Positions 47,080-57,248 of a stretch of DNA of 64,000 bases are shown here, one piece after another (the first letter of the stretch is position 1; every line of letters begins with the position of its first letter). Under the pieces are notes generated by a model. That model saw only the letters and a program-made list of their open reading frames with translations, searched no databases and was not told the origin of the DNA. This DNA comes from Mermis nigrescens (taxonomy: Eukaryota > Nematoda > Enoplea > Mermithida > Mermithidae), in NCBI GenBank assembly GCA_036768485.1, contig JAVLUZ010000143.1, positions 423,953 to 487,952 of the forward strand. Reading direction: 5' to 3'. The translations under genes and the position numbers were made by a program.

Positions 47080-48420
47080 GCTTTCGGAGGCTGAAAAAGC
47101 TGAAATCTTGTCGCCTGCAAGACTTCTTGCTGAACAGCGTCCAAGGCGACGGAAGTTAAATAAAATTCAGCGAATCGCTGAGCGATCTGACAACACGAAA
47201 ATAATGGCGATGAATTTTTCATCCTAAACGATATCTTATATCGCAGATTTCAGCCTAAGCGCGCAGCTAACATAATTCACCAACTCGTTATTCCTAAATC
47301 CCTGCATCGCTTCATCCTAACCGAATTCCATGATTCCATTTTTGGAGCCCACTTTCAGCGCGAAAAATCCTCCCGCCATTCAGCTCCGTTACTAATTGTG
47401 AGAATGGAGAATGATGTGCTTGCATGGTGTAAAAACTGTGAGGTGTGCTTGCGGCGTAAAGGTAGCCAATAATCCCACCTCGGTACCTCTGCAACCCATC
47501 CCGAGTTTCATCACCTTGAGGAGTTAATCGCGTGTGATTGTCTCCATATGCCGCGTTGATGTCGACAGCGATCAAATCGTTGTCTTTATGGACTACTTTA
47601 CTAAATACGTGAAGCGTTTGCTGTGTCTGATATAAAAGCATCAACTATCGCAAATCTCCTCTTGCGTGAAGTGATGATCCCCAGACATAGGTCAAACGAT
47701 TTTTGACGAGCCAAGGTTCAAATTTACCTCTTCCCTTGTTTCGGAAATTTGCAAAGCTTTTTGAACGTCCAAAAGGTCTTTGCATTTACCACCCCAGTGG
47801 TCAGGACGATTGAATATTCTGTTTCCGCTCATTGATGAACTTGTAATAGCGCGAAAATCCGTATAGCTGAGGCGTTCTTGCCGTTAACGTATTAGCATGG
47901 CGCCACCGCAATCATCTGAATATTTCACCTTAAAGTCTTCTTGGCTTGTCAGACATCGTTTCCGCTTGATATTCAGCACTAGCAAATCTCCGCATTCAAT
48001 CCTATCCTCATGTCATGAAAATATCTGTGACCTTAATAACCCCCCGCCCGGTGCATGTCTCCTTCAACAAAATCTGCTCAGCCGTAAACATCAGCGCAAT
48101 GAATCGTCACCATGAAATAATTTATTAAATGATGTGCTGACAGAATAACAGACAGCAATTCACGCCAAATCGGAAAGCAGCAAAACAATTGACCTGTAAA
48201 ATATTTATGCGTTACCACCCTGAAACAGCGCGGTGTTTATCTGCACCAATTCCCTAATTGAACATCTTGTGCACCGCAATCGCCTCTTACCTGCCCCTAA
48301 GTTGCCTTATTCCAGTCTCTACATTGCCGAAAAGTACGCCTATGTACCTGGTGATTTTGTGTTAGTGAAACTACCCCGTCGACCCTGTCCGGCTGTGGTT
48401 ATAAGTTTCTCAGGGTAAGC
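47080..48420 (+). pseudogene. Integrase region, broken
   Basis: The zinc-binding part shows HDSIFGAH and CKNCEVCLRRKG near 47330-47465. The core shows VVFMDYFTKYV near 47580. A C-terminal module has YVPGDFVLVKL near 48345. Frame shifts throughout. Confidence 0.75.
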
Positions 48421-48523
48421 GGGCCGGGAAAGGAATTTGAGGTGCGCGCCTGTACGTTTGCTAACTGGTTCTAAATCAGCACATGCCGTTCCCGTTAACT
48501 AATGTTTCCCCTTTTGCAGATCC

Positions 48524-49530
48524 ATGGCTGGCCAACGTACCCCCACGAAAGAGGATCTTTGGACCCAGATCGTCCGCCATTCCCGCGTCGACGACGACGA
48601 ACCCCACAACGCCAGCGAATTCGTCACAGCCATGAAAGCGGCGGCTGCCGCTAAGCAGTATCGCGCTTATGAGCTGTCCCTCCAACTCCATTATCACAGT
48701 GAGGATTCCCTCATTGCTAATTTTCCTATCCCTCCATTGACGATTTTCCCAATCATGACGCACGTATACCGCCCAGAAACGTTGGTGGGTTACGAACCTG
48801 AATCATTTGCCCCTCGTTGTCCCTCACGTTCCCAAAAACGCCATCCGGCGTGTCACGTTTATTGAAACCCATGAACAGTCCTTCAACGCAATGCTTACCC
48901 TTTTCCAACCCCAAAATGCGTTGAACGGCCAATTTATTTTTGGCTTCGACAGTGAGCATGTGAACGATCGTTCGTTCATGGAATTTCGTTTATGGGAACG
49001 ATATTGGCAACAATTCCATCCCACCTACTATGAATCCAATGGCCCATTCGTGCGCTATATCCAGCTTGCGAGTGTGCAGGTCATGTCTTTGTTTGGGACA
49101 TTTCTCATTTCCCCAAACCCCCGTTGGGGTTGGCTGAACTGCTAGAGCCTCGCTCTAGATGTCTCCCCTAGCCTATGACCACGAAACGATAAAATCGCCT
49201 ATTTTCACGTCTATGGCCCGCAGACTCCCAATCGCACGTTATTTGCGATCTCGTGATACTTCGCCACCCTCGCGCGTTCCGTTTTTCGAATCACCATTCA
49301 AGATACCCTTGTAATGGCCCAAATTTTCATGATCGAAAACCGCATTAGCGGAAGCCATCGCTTAAAGACGCTTGCGTCATTCTTTTCGACATGGAAACCG
49401 GTCCCCTGGTCAAATTGGCCAAGCTTGGAATATGCCGTTGACCAATCAAATGTTGCGATATCTGGCATTGGATCCCATCATATCCCTGCGATGTTTACAT
49501 ACTCATCTGACCTGTATTCATAAACTTGGG
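48524..49530 (+). pseudogene. Extra retrotransposon ORF with DEDD 3'-5' exonuclease-like motifs
   Basis: After integrase a new frame starts with an ATG at 48524. From about 48930 the order of motifs resembles RNase D/WRN-type exonucleases: FIFGFDSEH (Asp-x-Glu, motif I), RYIQLASVQ, then after a one-base shift VWDISHFPKPPLGLAELL, later GSHRLKTLASFF and LEYAVDQS (near the YAxxD motif III). Motif II was not identified, and motif III has one residue fewer than the usual spacing. The assignment rests on motif order only; frame shifts show decay. Confidence 0.45.
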
Positions 49531-52100
49531 AAAAATTTCTCCTAAAGTGGTGCCTGCAGGTTTCACCTTCGTAGGCGATGAGTTGGCCATCCAAACATGC
49601 AGAAGGAACTCGCTGTACATCAAACTTTCCAAAATCCCGCCAAACTTGCACAAATGCAAGCGTGCCAAGCGTAGAAATTACCGCCGTACTGAACCTGAGT
49701 CAGGCGAATCTCTATGGTGTGTTGGATGCCGACGATCTGATCCGTTCGAAACTCCAACGCAACAAGAGATTTTCGACCAGATCTTGCAAACGTTACCCCC
49801 GGCAGCCACCCCACCGCCTGATGTGGAAATGCAAGCCCCAGCTGTCGAAACTGTGGCAGCTACGGCTGTGACCAGCATACCGCTGGATCAGCCTATGGAT
49901 ACCCCAAAGTGCGCCTTCTGTTTCACAAGCGGCGACAACGTCTAGTATCCCAGTCTTGACTTCTAAAGCCCGTATTGTTTCTGGCAAAATACAATGCACT
50001 AGTTTGGCCCGCACGAAGTCTCGAGCATTATGGCATCCATGGCTTTCCCATTCTCGGTAGCTAAACCTTTACCACCTAGTCAGATTTCAGCGCAAATCGC
50101 AACCTACTGCGACTACGTTGCGCCAACCATCGCCGGTCCAACAGCACCGCCGGTCAGACAGGCGCTGCCTACCCAAAGAGATGAAGAACAGCGTCGTTCT
50201 GTTGCATTCATGGCACCTTTTCATGAGTTCATGGATGAATTGCGTCGGAAATGCCGCCCATCCTGTGTCACCCAATTTGCACAATTTTCGTGAATGGCTG
50301 CTTTCCAACGATGGCAATGCGATCTTCTCAGCATTTGGTCGACGACACGCAAATTTACTTCAACTCGCTCTGCGACATATTTGCGTTTGCCAAACTTCCA
50401 AATACCCCCGATCACTTGATGATTTCAGCTAATGTTCCCACGGAAGAAGAAGAGCAGGAACGCCAACTAAACGCGGTTGCTCCCCATTTTATTACGCAAC
50501 CTAGCGTTTTTCACAGGTATTTTACCCGGACCCCTTGTTCTTGAAAAAATTAAAACTTGTTCATAACGACGGGTTATATGCTATATGAAGTTAGCATTCC
50601 TTTTTTGCTGAATCATCCCATCTCCGCCCCGGCTGAAATGGTGGAACGTAGCGGATACACGTTACCCATCGAACTTTCCCCACATCGCATTATTCCGGAG
50701 CCTGATCACACGGCCCCCCTTTTGCATCACCCTTCGCCAAATGATCGACGTGTTCGAAGCGTTCAAAGACTTTGAACGCAGATACAACTCGACATTTATT
50801 CGCGAACCCATTTTTGCCACCCCGCAAGTGATGCGAGCCACTTCGCTCATGCGATTTATGGATCAACGATTTTTCACCTTTTGCAGCCTGGTACGGCGAT
50901 CCCGGAATCGCCTGGCGTATGTGTGAACAAATCCGACGTTTAATGCTTGCGGCATTTCGAGGCCCCACCTATACGGAATTTCCGACAGAGGCATTTCCGG
51001 AATTTCCGGAGTTAGCTGAGGAAATTACCGATCCCGTCGCCCTACATCCGCGATATCAAGCGAGGTCGTGAAGCGACGGACCCGGAACTAACTGTCCCAG
51101 CCCAGTTCGGCCGTCACAAATCCCGCCAGCATTCCTCTTTTCGCATTGCCGCCCAAAGCGTTGCCCCACGAACTGCAACGAATACGTCGACTTCTGTTAA
51201 CACAGCGAATCCCAGAAACGTCTTGCTCCTTCGCAAGGCCCGATCGGACCTCGTGCGAAGATGAGGCGCAACGTTCGTGACCTATCTCTGCAATCCCAAA
51301 TTAATACCCGCCGAGATCGCATGACCACTGAAAAAGCCGAACGCGAAACGGACCCTATGCCCCCACCGCCGCGCGTCAATCATCGCGCGTCGTCCCGGCT
51401 CACTGGTCGTTTCATCTGACGTTCGTCGGGTCGATCAAAACCTTTATCTTGAACGTTTGCGAGCCTACCATGAGGCCATCCCTCGTCTACGAGCAAGTCG
51501 TCGAGACCGAAAAAGCTTGAGCATACCCAAAGAGCCTACCTGGCAAATGATCGCAGAAAGGAAAGACGTGAGACCCAGGCGATGGCCAACCGGCGACCGT
51601 CGGAGTCATCAGAATGCATCCGAAACCCCATACCTCTCCTTCCCATCCTAGACGCCTGAGTCCCAGACCCAGAAGCACAAGCCTCATGAGCAAGAACTAA
51701 TTCGCATCTTGCCAGGCAACCCATCGCCCGCATCAGCTCCAGCCAATACCATCTTTGTTGGATTTGCCGTTTAACTCGAGCGATGGTTTTGGAGGATTCA
51801 CGCGCCCAGCTTCTCCGGTGCGTTCGACTGATGGTTTGGAGGTTTCGTCGCCCATCTCCACCGCGACAACCGTGTATCTATTATGGTTTCAGTTCACCAT
51901 CGGACGATTCCGTGCCATATGACCAACATAGCCATCTTCAGCGAGCGAATGCAGCTGCGTTCTAGCACAACCAGCACTGAGCGTTCGTCATCGCTGTCGC
52001 GATTCGATTACCGTGACACTAGCGATTTTTAAAACGCGTCGATCGGATCGCCGATCGCAGCTTTTCCCAACTGAAGCCCGATTATAAACGTCGCCATTGA
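49531..52100 (+). pseudogene. Further extra coding-like region of the retrotransposon, function unknown
   Basis: GC-richer than the surroundings, with fragments of protein-like frames of 60-140 codons that shift register, rich in Pro and Arg toward the end (about 51100-51660). I recognise no envelope features (no signal peptide, transmembrane anchor or furin-like site) and no enzyme motif. It may be the rest of the same ORF as the exonuclease-like part. Confidence 0.45.
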
Positions 52101-52587
52101 TTTTTCTTGGCTTATAGAACTGAACTCGATCGATGCGGGCAGCCCGGCGGATTTTGCGTCAATTTTATCGTGCCTTGTCGTGAATCTTGTTTTTCTCCTC
52201 ATTGTTTGTGCATAACATTCCTCGTGTTTCCATCCTCATCATTTTATCTCGTCTTATAATCTCGTTGATTGTTATCTCGTTTTAATTCCATTTTTGCTCA
52301 CATATTTTCGGCCTTATCTAAAATTTTATCTAAAAACTACTTAATTTTATCTTTTATCTTTCAGCTTCCGTTCTCAACACTACTTGACAGAGGCTCAGTC
52401 ATGGCTTCAGCCGCCATACTTTTCATTCAAATTTTTATTCCCCCTATCCACAGGGAATGGGCCCAAAAATTCTATTTGACTTTGAAATGTCAGGATTGAC
52501 ATCCGTCAACAATTTTTACTCAATTTTTGGTCATTTTTCTCTTTCCTCCAATTAAAAATTCGGCCCGTGTTCCGAATTTTTTTCCCG

Positions 52588-52600
52588 GTGAGGGGAGGAG
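52588..52600 (+). other. Polypurine tract
   Basis: GGTGAGGGGAGGAG-type purine run directly before the 3' LTR; primes plus-strand synthesis in LTR elements. Confidence 0.8.
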
Positions 52601-53842
52601 TGTAGATAGTGTATCTACACGCGTTTCCTTTGATTATCGAGCGGAACGCCGTTGACCACATCGTTTTGGCCCAATATTCGCCCTAATTATCTTTCCCGGC
52701 ATTTCCAGCCGAAGGAGGCGAACTTTCGCGCTATTTAACCACCCACCTTTAGCCATGGCGCTCGGGCGCGAGGATCCCTACGCGCCCATTGGTCCGTGGC
52801 AAATCACGTACATACCCCGTGAGGTATGCTATGTGAGCCATCTTGTGGATATTACTATACGCCCCCTTCTTTTATCATTAAAAACATAGGCGACATGACC
52901 GCTAATCAGGTTAAGCCTGTGTTGAGATCGGAACGCCCCTTGACTCCGCCTACGTGCGAATCTTTTTTGTTATAAGCATATTATTGATTTGAAGATATAC
53001 TGTAGTGAATTTAGTTGAAGGAAGATCGTTCTCTTGGCCGTTTTCGACGCTTGTATAGCAGCGCTCGTCTTTTTGTTTTATTCATTTCTTTTCGCCGTAT
53101 CCAGCCGTTCAATTTTGTTGTTTTTCTTGTACATAAACGTAGCATTTTTACCTGCCTTGAAGTGCATTATACTGCAGGCAGAAGGAACGGTTTGGACGGC
53201 CCGGCCTTCGACGATTTCATAAAATATTTTATTTCGTCGTAAAATTCAAGGTGATCACATTTTACTATTTTTCGTCTTTTCTAGAAAGAATCCATTCAAG
53301 TTTCGGAACCAAAAATCATAAAAATTATTACATAATTTTTACGTTAAAATGACTGTCCGGGCTAGAGCTCTTAGTTGTTGTGTTCAATATGTATTGTGCT
53401 ATTGGAACCAAAATTTGAAAGTTAAAAAAACGCCATAAGTTCACTGGCTATAATATCATTTCAGGCTTTCGCGAATTTAATATTTTAGGTCCTGAATAGG
53501 TCAGCTGACCTTAAGGGTTAATTTCGGGGATTGCTTCACGTACTGCTGTGTAGGATTTGCTGGGGCGTAGGTACCTAATTCTCCCTGGGCGCGGACAAAT
53601 CTAGGTCCGAGGAGTTTTTAGGTATTAAGTACTTTGAGGGCCAACGGGTGACACCGGGCGTACTGCGCTCAACATCCTGACCAGCGCTAAGAGTAGCCAG
53701 GCTGCTTAAGTAATTCCCGAAGGTAATCATTTGGGTTGTTTGGGTTTGTGTTTTGTGGGTTTGGTAACTATAGGGGCGGCATGCTGCCCGTTTAGCTATC
53801 GGTACCTACCTTCGCAACTCCCATCAACCCATTTAATTTACA
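52601..53842 (+). repeat. 3' LTR
   Basis: Starts TGTAGATAGTGTATC right after the purine tract. Similar to the 5' LTR up to 53820, the remaining bases being uncertain. Confidence 0.85.
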
Positions 53843-53904
53843 ATGCTATAAAGCGATAGACCTCTTAAGTGAAAATATAAAATCGACGTTTCTATACTCC
53901 CAAC

Positions 53905-54120
53905 CATACTTGGGAAGCACAAAAATTCTGGGGGATGCAAGATTTTTCAAAGGTCAAAACATGGCCTTAAAATATTGATATGGCGAAAAAAACACCATTT
54001 TTCAACGTTTCTCACCGAGCACTATCCGTCGGCATCAAAAAATTACAAAAAAACAAAAAAATTCCATTCTGATGGGTATTTTGGTTCTCAGGGGTGTCTT
54101 AACCCCCACGCCCAGGTGCG
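53905..54120 (+). mobile_element. Family B element B4
   Basis: 216 bp with ends CATACTTGGG and (inverted) CGCACCTGGGCG. The flanking 8-mers match at 5 of 8. Confidence 0.7.
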
Positions 54121-54163
54121 CTTTCAAGTGTTTTTCCCACATAATTAGGTAACAAGTCGCAAG

Positions 54164-54575
54164 CGCACGTGAGCGTATGCACCACACGTGGGCGTGAGAT
54201 GGTCTGCACCCTAAAAGGCCAAATACCCCCAGAATTGAATTTTTTCGTTATTTCCGCAAAGGGCTCGATGAGAAACAATGAAGAATTGTGTTCTTCGCCA
54301 TACCACCATTTCAAAGACCATTTCTTGATTTTTGAAACCCCCAGAATTTTCAGTGCTGCCCACCTAAGGTATGCAACCTCCCAGAAGGCCGAATAGTCTT
54401 CACCCAGAAACCAAAATATCCCTCCAGAATTCAATTTTTGAAAAATATTTTTTCGCTTGATGCCAATAGATAGTGCACGATGAGAAACGTTGAAAAATGC
54501 TGTTTCTCCACAATACAAATTTTTTGACTTTTGAAAGATCTTGCACTCCCAGAATTTTGGCGCTGCCCACCTATG
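54164..54575 (-). mobile_element. Family B element B6, host of a nested copy
   Basis: Minus-oriented B element with flanking 8-mers GTCGCAAG and GTAGCAAC (6 of 8). It is interrupted by B5 at 54183-54368; its interior resumes at GTATGCAACCTCCCAGAA. Confidence 0.6.
54183..54368 (-). mobile_element. Family B element B5 nested within B6
   Basis: 186 bp, ends CACACGTGGGCG and (inverted) CTTAGGTGGGC. The flanking 8-mers GTATGCAC and GTATGCAA match at 7 of 8 and lie within the B6 interior. Confidence 0.65.
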
Positions 54576-54583
54576 GTAGCAAC

Positions 54584-55115
54584 AACTCGCCTTTGTGCAT
54601 TTTATATAATGTAGTGTAGATTCGTTCGTACATAGGCACCTACATGCGGACACACTGTGCAGTTTAATGATAAAAAAGAGATGCTAATGAAACTTATCGC
54701 GACACTAAAAACGCCTATTTTAAAACGATGCGACACATGCGAACGAATTATAAATTAGTAAAATGTTGAAAACAGTATGTTTTACATGCCTTTATTTGTT
54801 GAATACAAAAATTGAATAGATTCCTGAAATTGAAGGATTTACACCCAGCTTTTACGACAGCGATTTGATGTGCAATTTACATCGCATGGTTTCAATGAAC
54901 ATGGATAAAGCGACAGCTTAATCATATAAGATCAAGTCTAAAAGGAATTTCAAAATGGAAAAAGTGCAGTCACTTCACTAATCCAAATTGAATGGTCCTT
55001 CATTAATTTTAATGTCACTGTAAAGCAGTTACATAAAATCGCATTGTGATTTGTCTGCAAAGTAAATATTTAATACACGAATATCCGGTCCACAAATTCA
55101 TTACTCAGCTGAGAA
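54584..55115. other. Intergenic, nothing recognised
   Basis: AT-rich with no termini or exons seen. Confidence 0.4.
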
Positions 55116-55123
55116 GTCGTTAG

Positions 55124-55377
55124 CATACCTGGATATGGGGGTATGCACCCCCCAGAAACTAAAACAACCCCTATGCAGAAACCAAGATATCACTTCCCCA
55201 GAATTCAATTTTTGAAATTTTTTTGTCTTTTCTCTCGCAATTTTTTGATGCCAATGGATAAGGATCAATGAGAAACGTTGAAAAATGGTGTTTTTCGCCA
55301 AACCACCATTTTTAAGGCCATTTTTTGACCTTTGAAAAAATCTTGCACCCCCAGAACTTTGGTGCCGCCCACCTATG
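55124..55377 (-). mobile_element. Family B element B7
   Basis: 254 bp. Flanking 8-mers GTCGTTAG and GTCCTTAG match at 7 of 8. Confidence 0.82.
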
Positions 55378-55671
55378 GTCCTTAGTTTGCAAGGGCCATC
55401 TATGGTCAATTTACCATGAAATTAATTTGGCAGCGAAGCAACTTTAAATTCGAAATAATTCCTTCCAGGGATATGAATTTTAATGAGAAGCACTAAGTGA
55501 ATCATCTACAGCTTACTTCGGCTTGATTATAAAGACAGTATTCTATAGCAAAATGCATATTGCAAATCCAGTGTTCCAAAAAGACCACTCAAATTTTGAT
55601 GCCATTATCTCCAAAATTTCAATGAACTACAGGTAGGAATTTTATCTAAAAATGAAAAATAAGGTCTGGAG

Positions 55672-55913
55672 CATACTAGATGGGCGTCACTAAAGTTCTT
55701 AAGAGATGCAAGATTTTTTCAAAGGTAAAAAATGGCCTTAAAAATGGTGGTATGGCGAAAAAACACCATTTTCGAATGTTTCTCATCGAGCACTATCCAT
55801 TGGCATCAAAAAATTGCGAAAAAACAAAAAAAAATTTAAAAAATTGAATTCTGGGCGGGTTATTTTTGGTGTCCTGGGGGTTGCATACTAACCCCTCCCC
55901 ACACCCAGGTATG
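55672..55913 (+). mobile_element. Family B element B8
   Basis: 242 bp. Flanking 8-mers GTCTGGAG and GTCTAGAG match at 7 of 8. Confidence 0.82.
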
Positions 55914-56460
55914 GTCTAGAGCACGCCTTGAAAAAAATACTTACAGAAATCAAATACTTCTTAAAACTCAATTTTTGAAAACGGAGTTCATTAGCTAAGC
56001 ATATTTCTTGCTACATTATAGTGCTTGATAAGAAACTTCGAAAAATGGTGTTTGTATTACTACAATTACTTTAGCTTGTTTGACCTTCAAACAGGTCTTG
56101 CAACCCAATAATTTTCAGGAGGCCAGTATAGTACAACCACCCACAGGAACACAGGTCTCCGCATTTTAATCTCCTTTTGTAATCAGTAGACTTTAAAATA
56201 TGTCTCGCTTCTCTTTATTTCAGGTTTTTCCAATGCGAATTCTGATCCATAAATTGAAAATAATTATTTTATTATGCAATAATTATTAATCGCACTTGTA
56301 ACACTTAATTAATTATATGTATATACATTTACGCTTTACACATTTCATATAATTAATATGATTATGACAACATTGCTCCGCAAATTTGTTGATCTGTGAT
56401 TGCACATTTCCATTTTTAGAAGCATGTCCATTTCTCAGTGAATATGCAAGATTTTTATCG
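55914..56460. other. Intergenic, mostly unrecognised
   Basis: The stretch 55975-56120 looks like a very worn minus-oriented family B copy. Nothing else seen. Confidence 0.35.
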
Positions 56461-56468
56461 GTCGTGGT

Positions 56469-56705
56469 CATAGGTGGGTAGCACCAAAGTTCTGGGGGTT
56501 GCAAGATTTTCCAAGGATCAAAAAAGGTCTTGAAAATGGTGGTACGGCGAAAAAACACCATTTTTCAACGTTTCTCATCAAGCACTACCCATTGGCATCA
56601 AAAAATTGCAAGAAAAACAAAGAAATTTTCAAAAATTGAATTCTGGAAGATTCTGGTTTCTGGGGGCTATTCAAACTTCTAAGACCCCCAAACACCCGAC
56701 GTGTG
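56469..56705 (+). mobile_element. Family B element B9
   Basis: 237 bp with a perfect 8-bp duplication GTCGTGGT at 56461-56468 and 56706-56713. Confidence 0.87.
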
Positions 56706-57043
56706 GTCGTGGTTCGGTTCAGAATTCCTGCATGAAATGTTCTTTTTTGGACACATTGTGCGTGTACGAATGTATAAGCTGGCAGTATTACCGAGATAAA
56801 ACTAATTTTGATATAAGTCGGATAAAAAGCTATTTATACATACTAAATTCGTACCTATAAAAACGACAGTGTAAGACGCATTGAAAAAATGCAACGGAAA
56901 TGCTCATTACGACGACGACTGCGTAAAATGTAAACCAATCGAACAATTTACGATACTTTAGATTGAACAATATTTAAATGAGGCGTACGATACGGAGTTT
57001 TAAAATTCAATTAAACCGCTTAAGTTACTAAATCGTAATTCAT

Positions 57044-57248
57044 TCAGTTTACACTTATCGAGCGCCGCGATCCCTGGACGAAGGAGAGAGCAGCAGCAGC
57101 CCCTGCCAACCCGGCTGCGGTATGAGACGCGGGGGTCATCCTTTGCGCAAGGGTTCCGGCACCACTGGACGGCAAGGTGCTCGGTCTGCTGCCGCTTGCT
57201 CGGGAGTACAATCGCTCGCTAATTCCATGAGCGTATTTGAGGCGACAA
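57044..57248 (-). CDS. polo: Polo terminal exon
   Basis: 205 nt. Acceptor ATTTCAG|T completes the Leu split from the previous exon and reads [19 protein letters not shown], the equivalent of the RLRYA helix after polo box 2, then an Ala/Ser-rich tail ending at the TGA at 57046-57044. It is 3.9 kb from the previous exon, so the shorter reading that stops at a TAG at 61136-61134 is the alternative. Confidence 0.82.

Larger units (their letters stand above)
40425..53842 (+). mobile_element. Ty3/gypsy-type LTR retrotransposon, decayed, about 13.4 kb
   Basis: Two similar LTRs (40425-about 41633 and 52601-about 53842), both starting TGTAGAT, bracket coding remnants in the order gag-like, protease, RT, RNase H, integrase, the Ty3/gypsy order. 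A purine tract AGGGGAGGAG precedes the 3' LTR directly. ATGC occurs just before the 5' LTR (40421-40424) and at 53843-53846 and may be the target duplication. Stops and frame shifts are frequent, so it is not active. It is unusually long because of about 3.5 kb of extra coding-like sequence after integrase. Confidence 0.88.

Noticed and set aside
48524..52100. Envelope gene of the gypsy element
   Set aside because: No signal peptide, anchor segment or cleavage site could be seen; motifs in the first part point to an exonuclease instead.
40421..53846. ATGC as a firm target duplication of the gypsy element
   Set aside because: A 4-base match is expected often by chance, and the LTR right ends do not align cleanly to the last base; kept only as a possibility.
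54099..54653. 184-codon minus-strand frame
   Set aside because: It runs through the family B elements B4-B6; the apparent length is due to repeat sequence with few stops.
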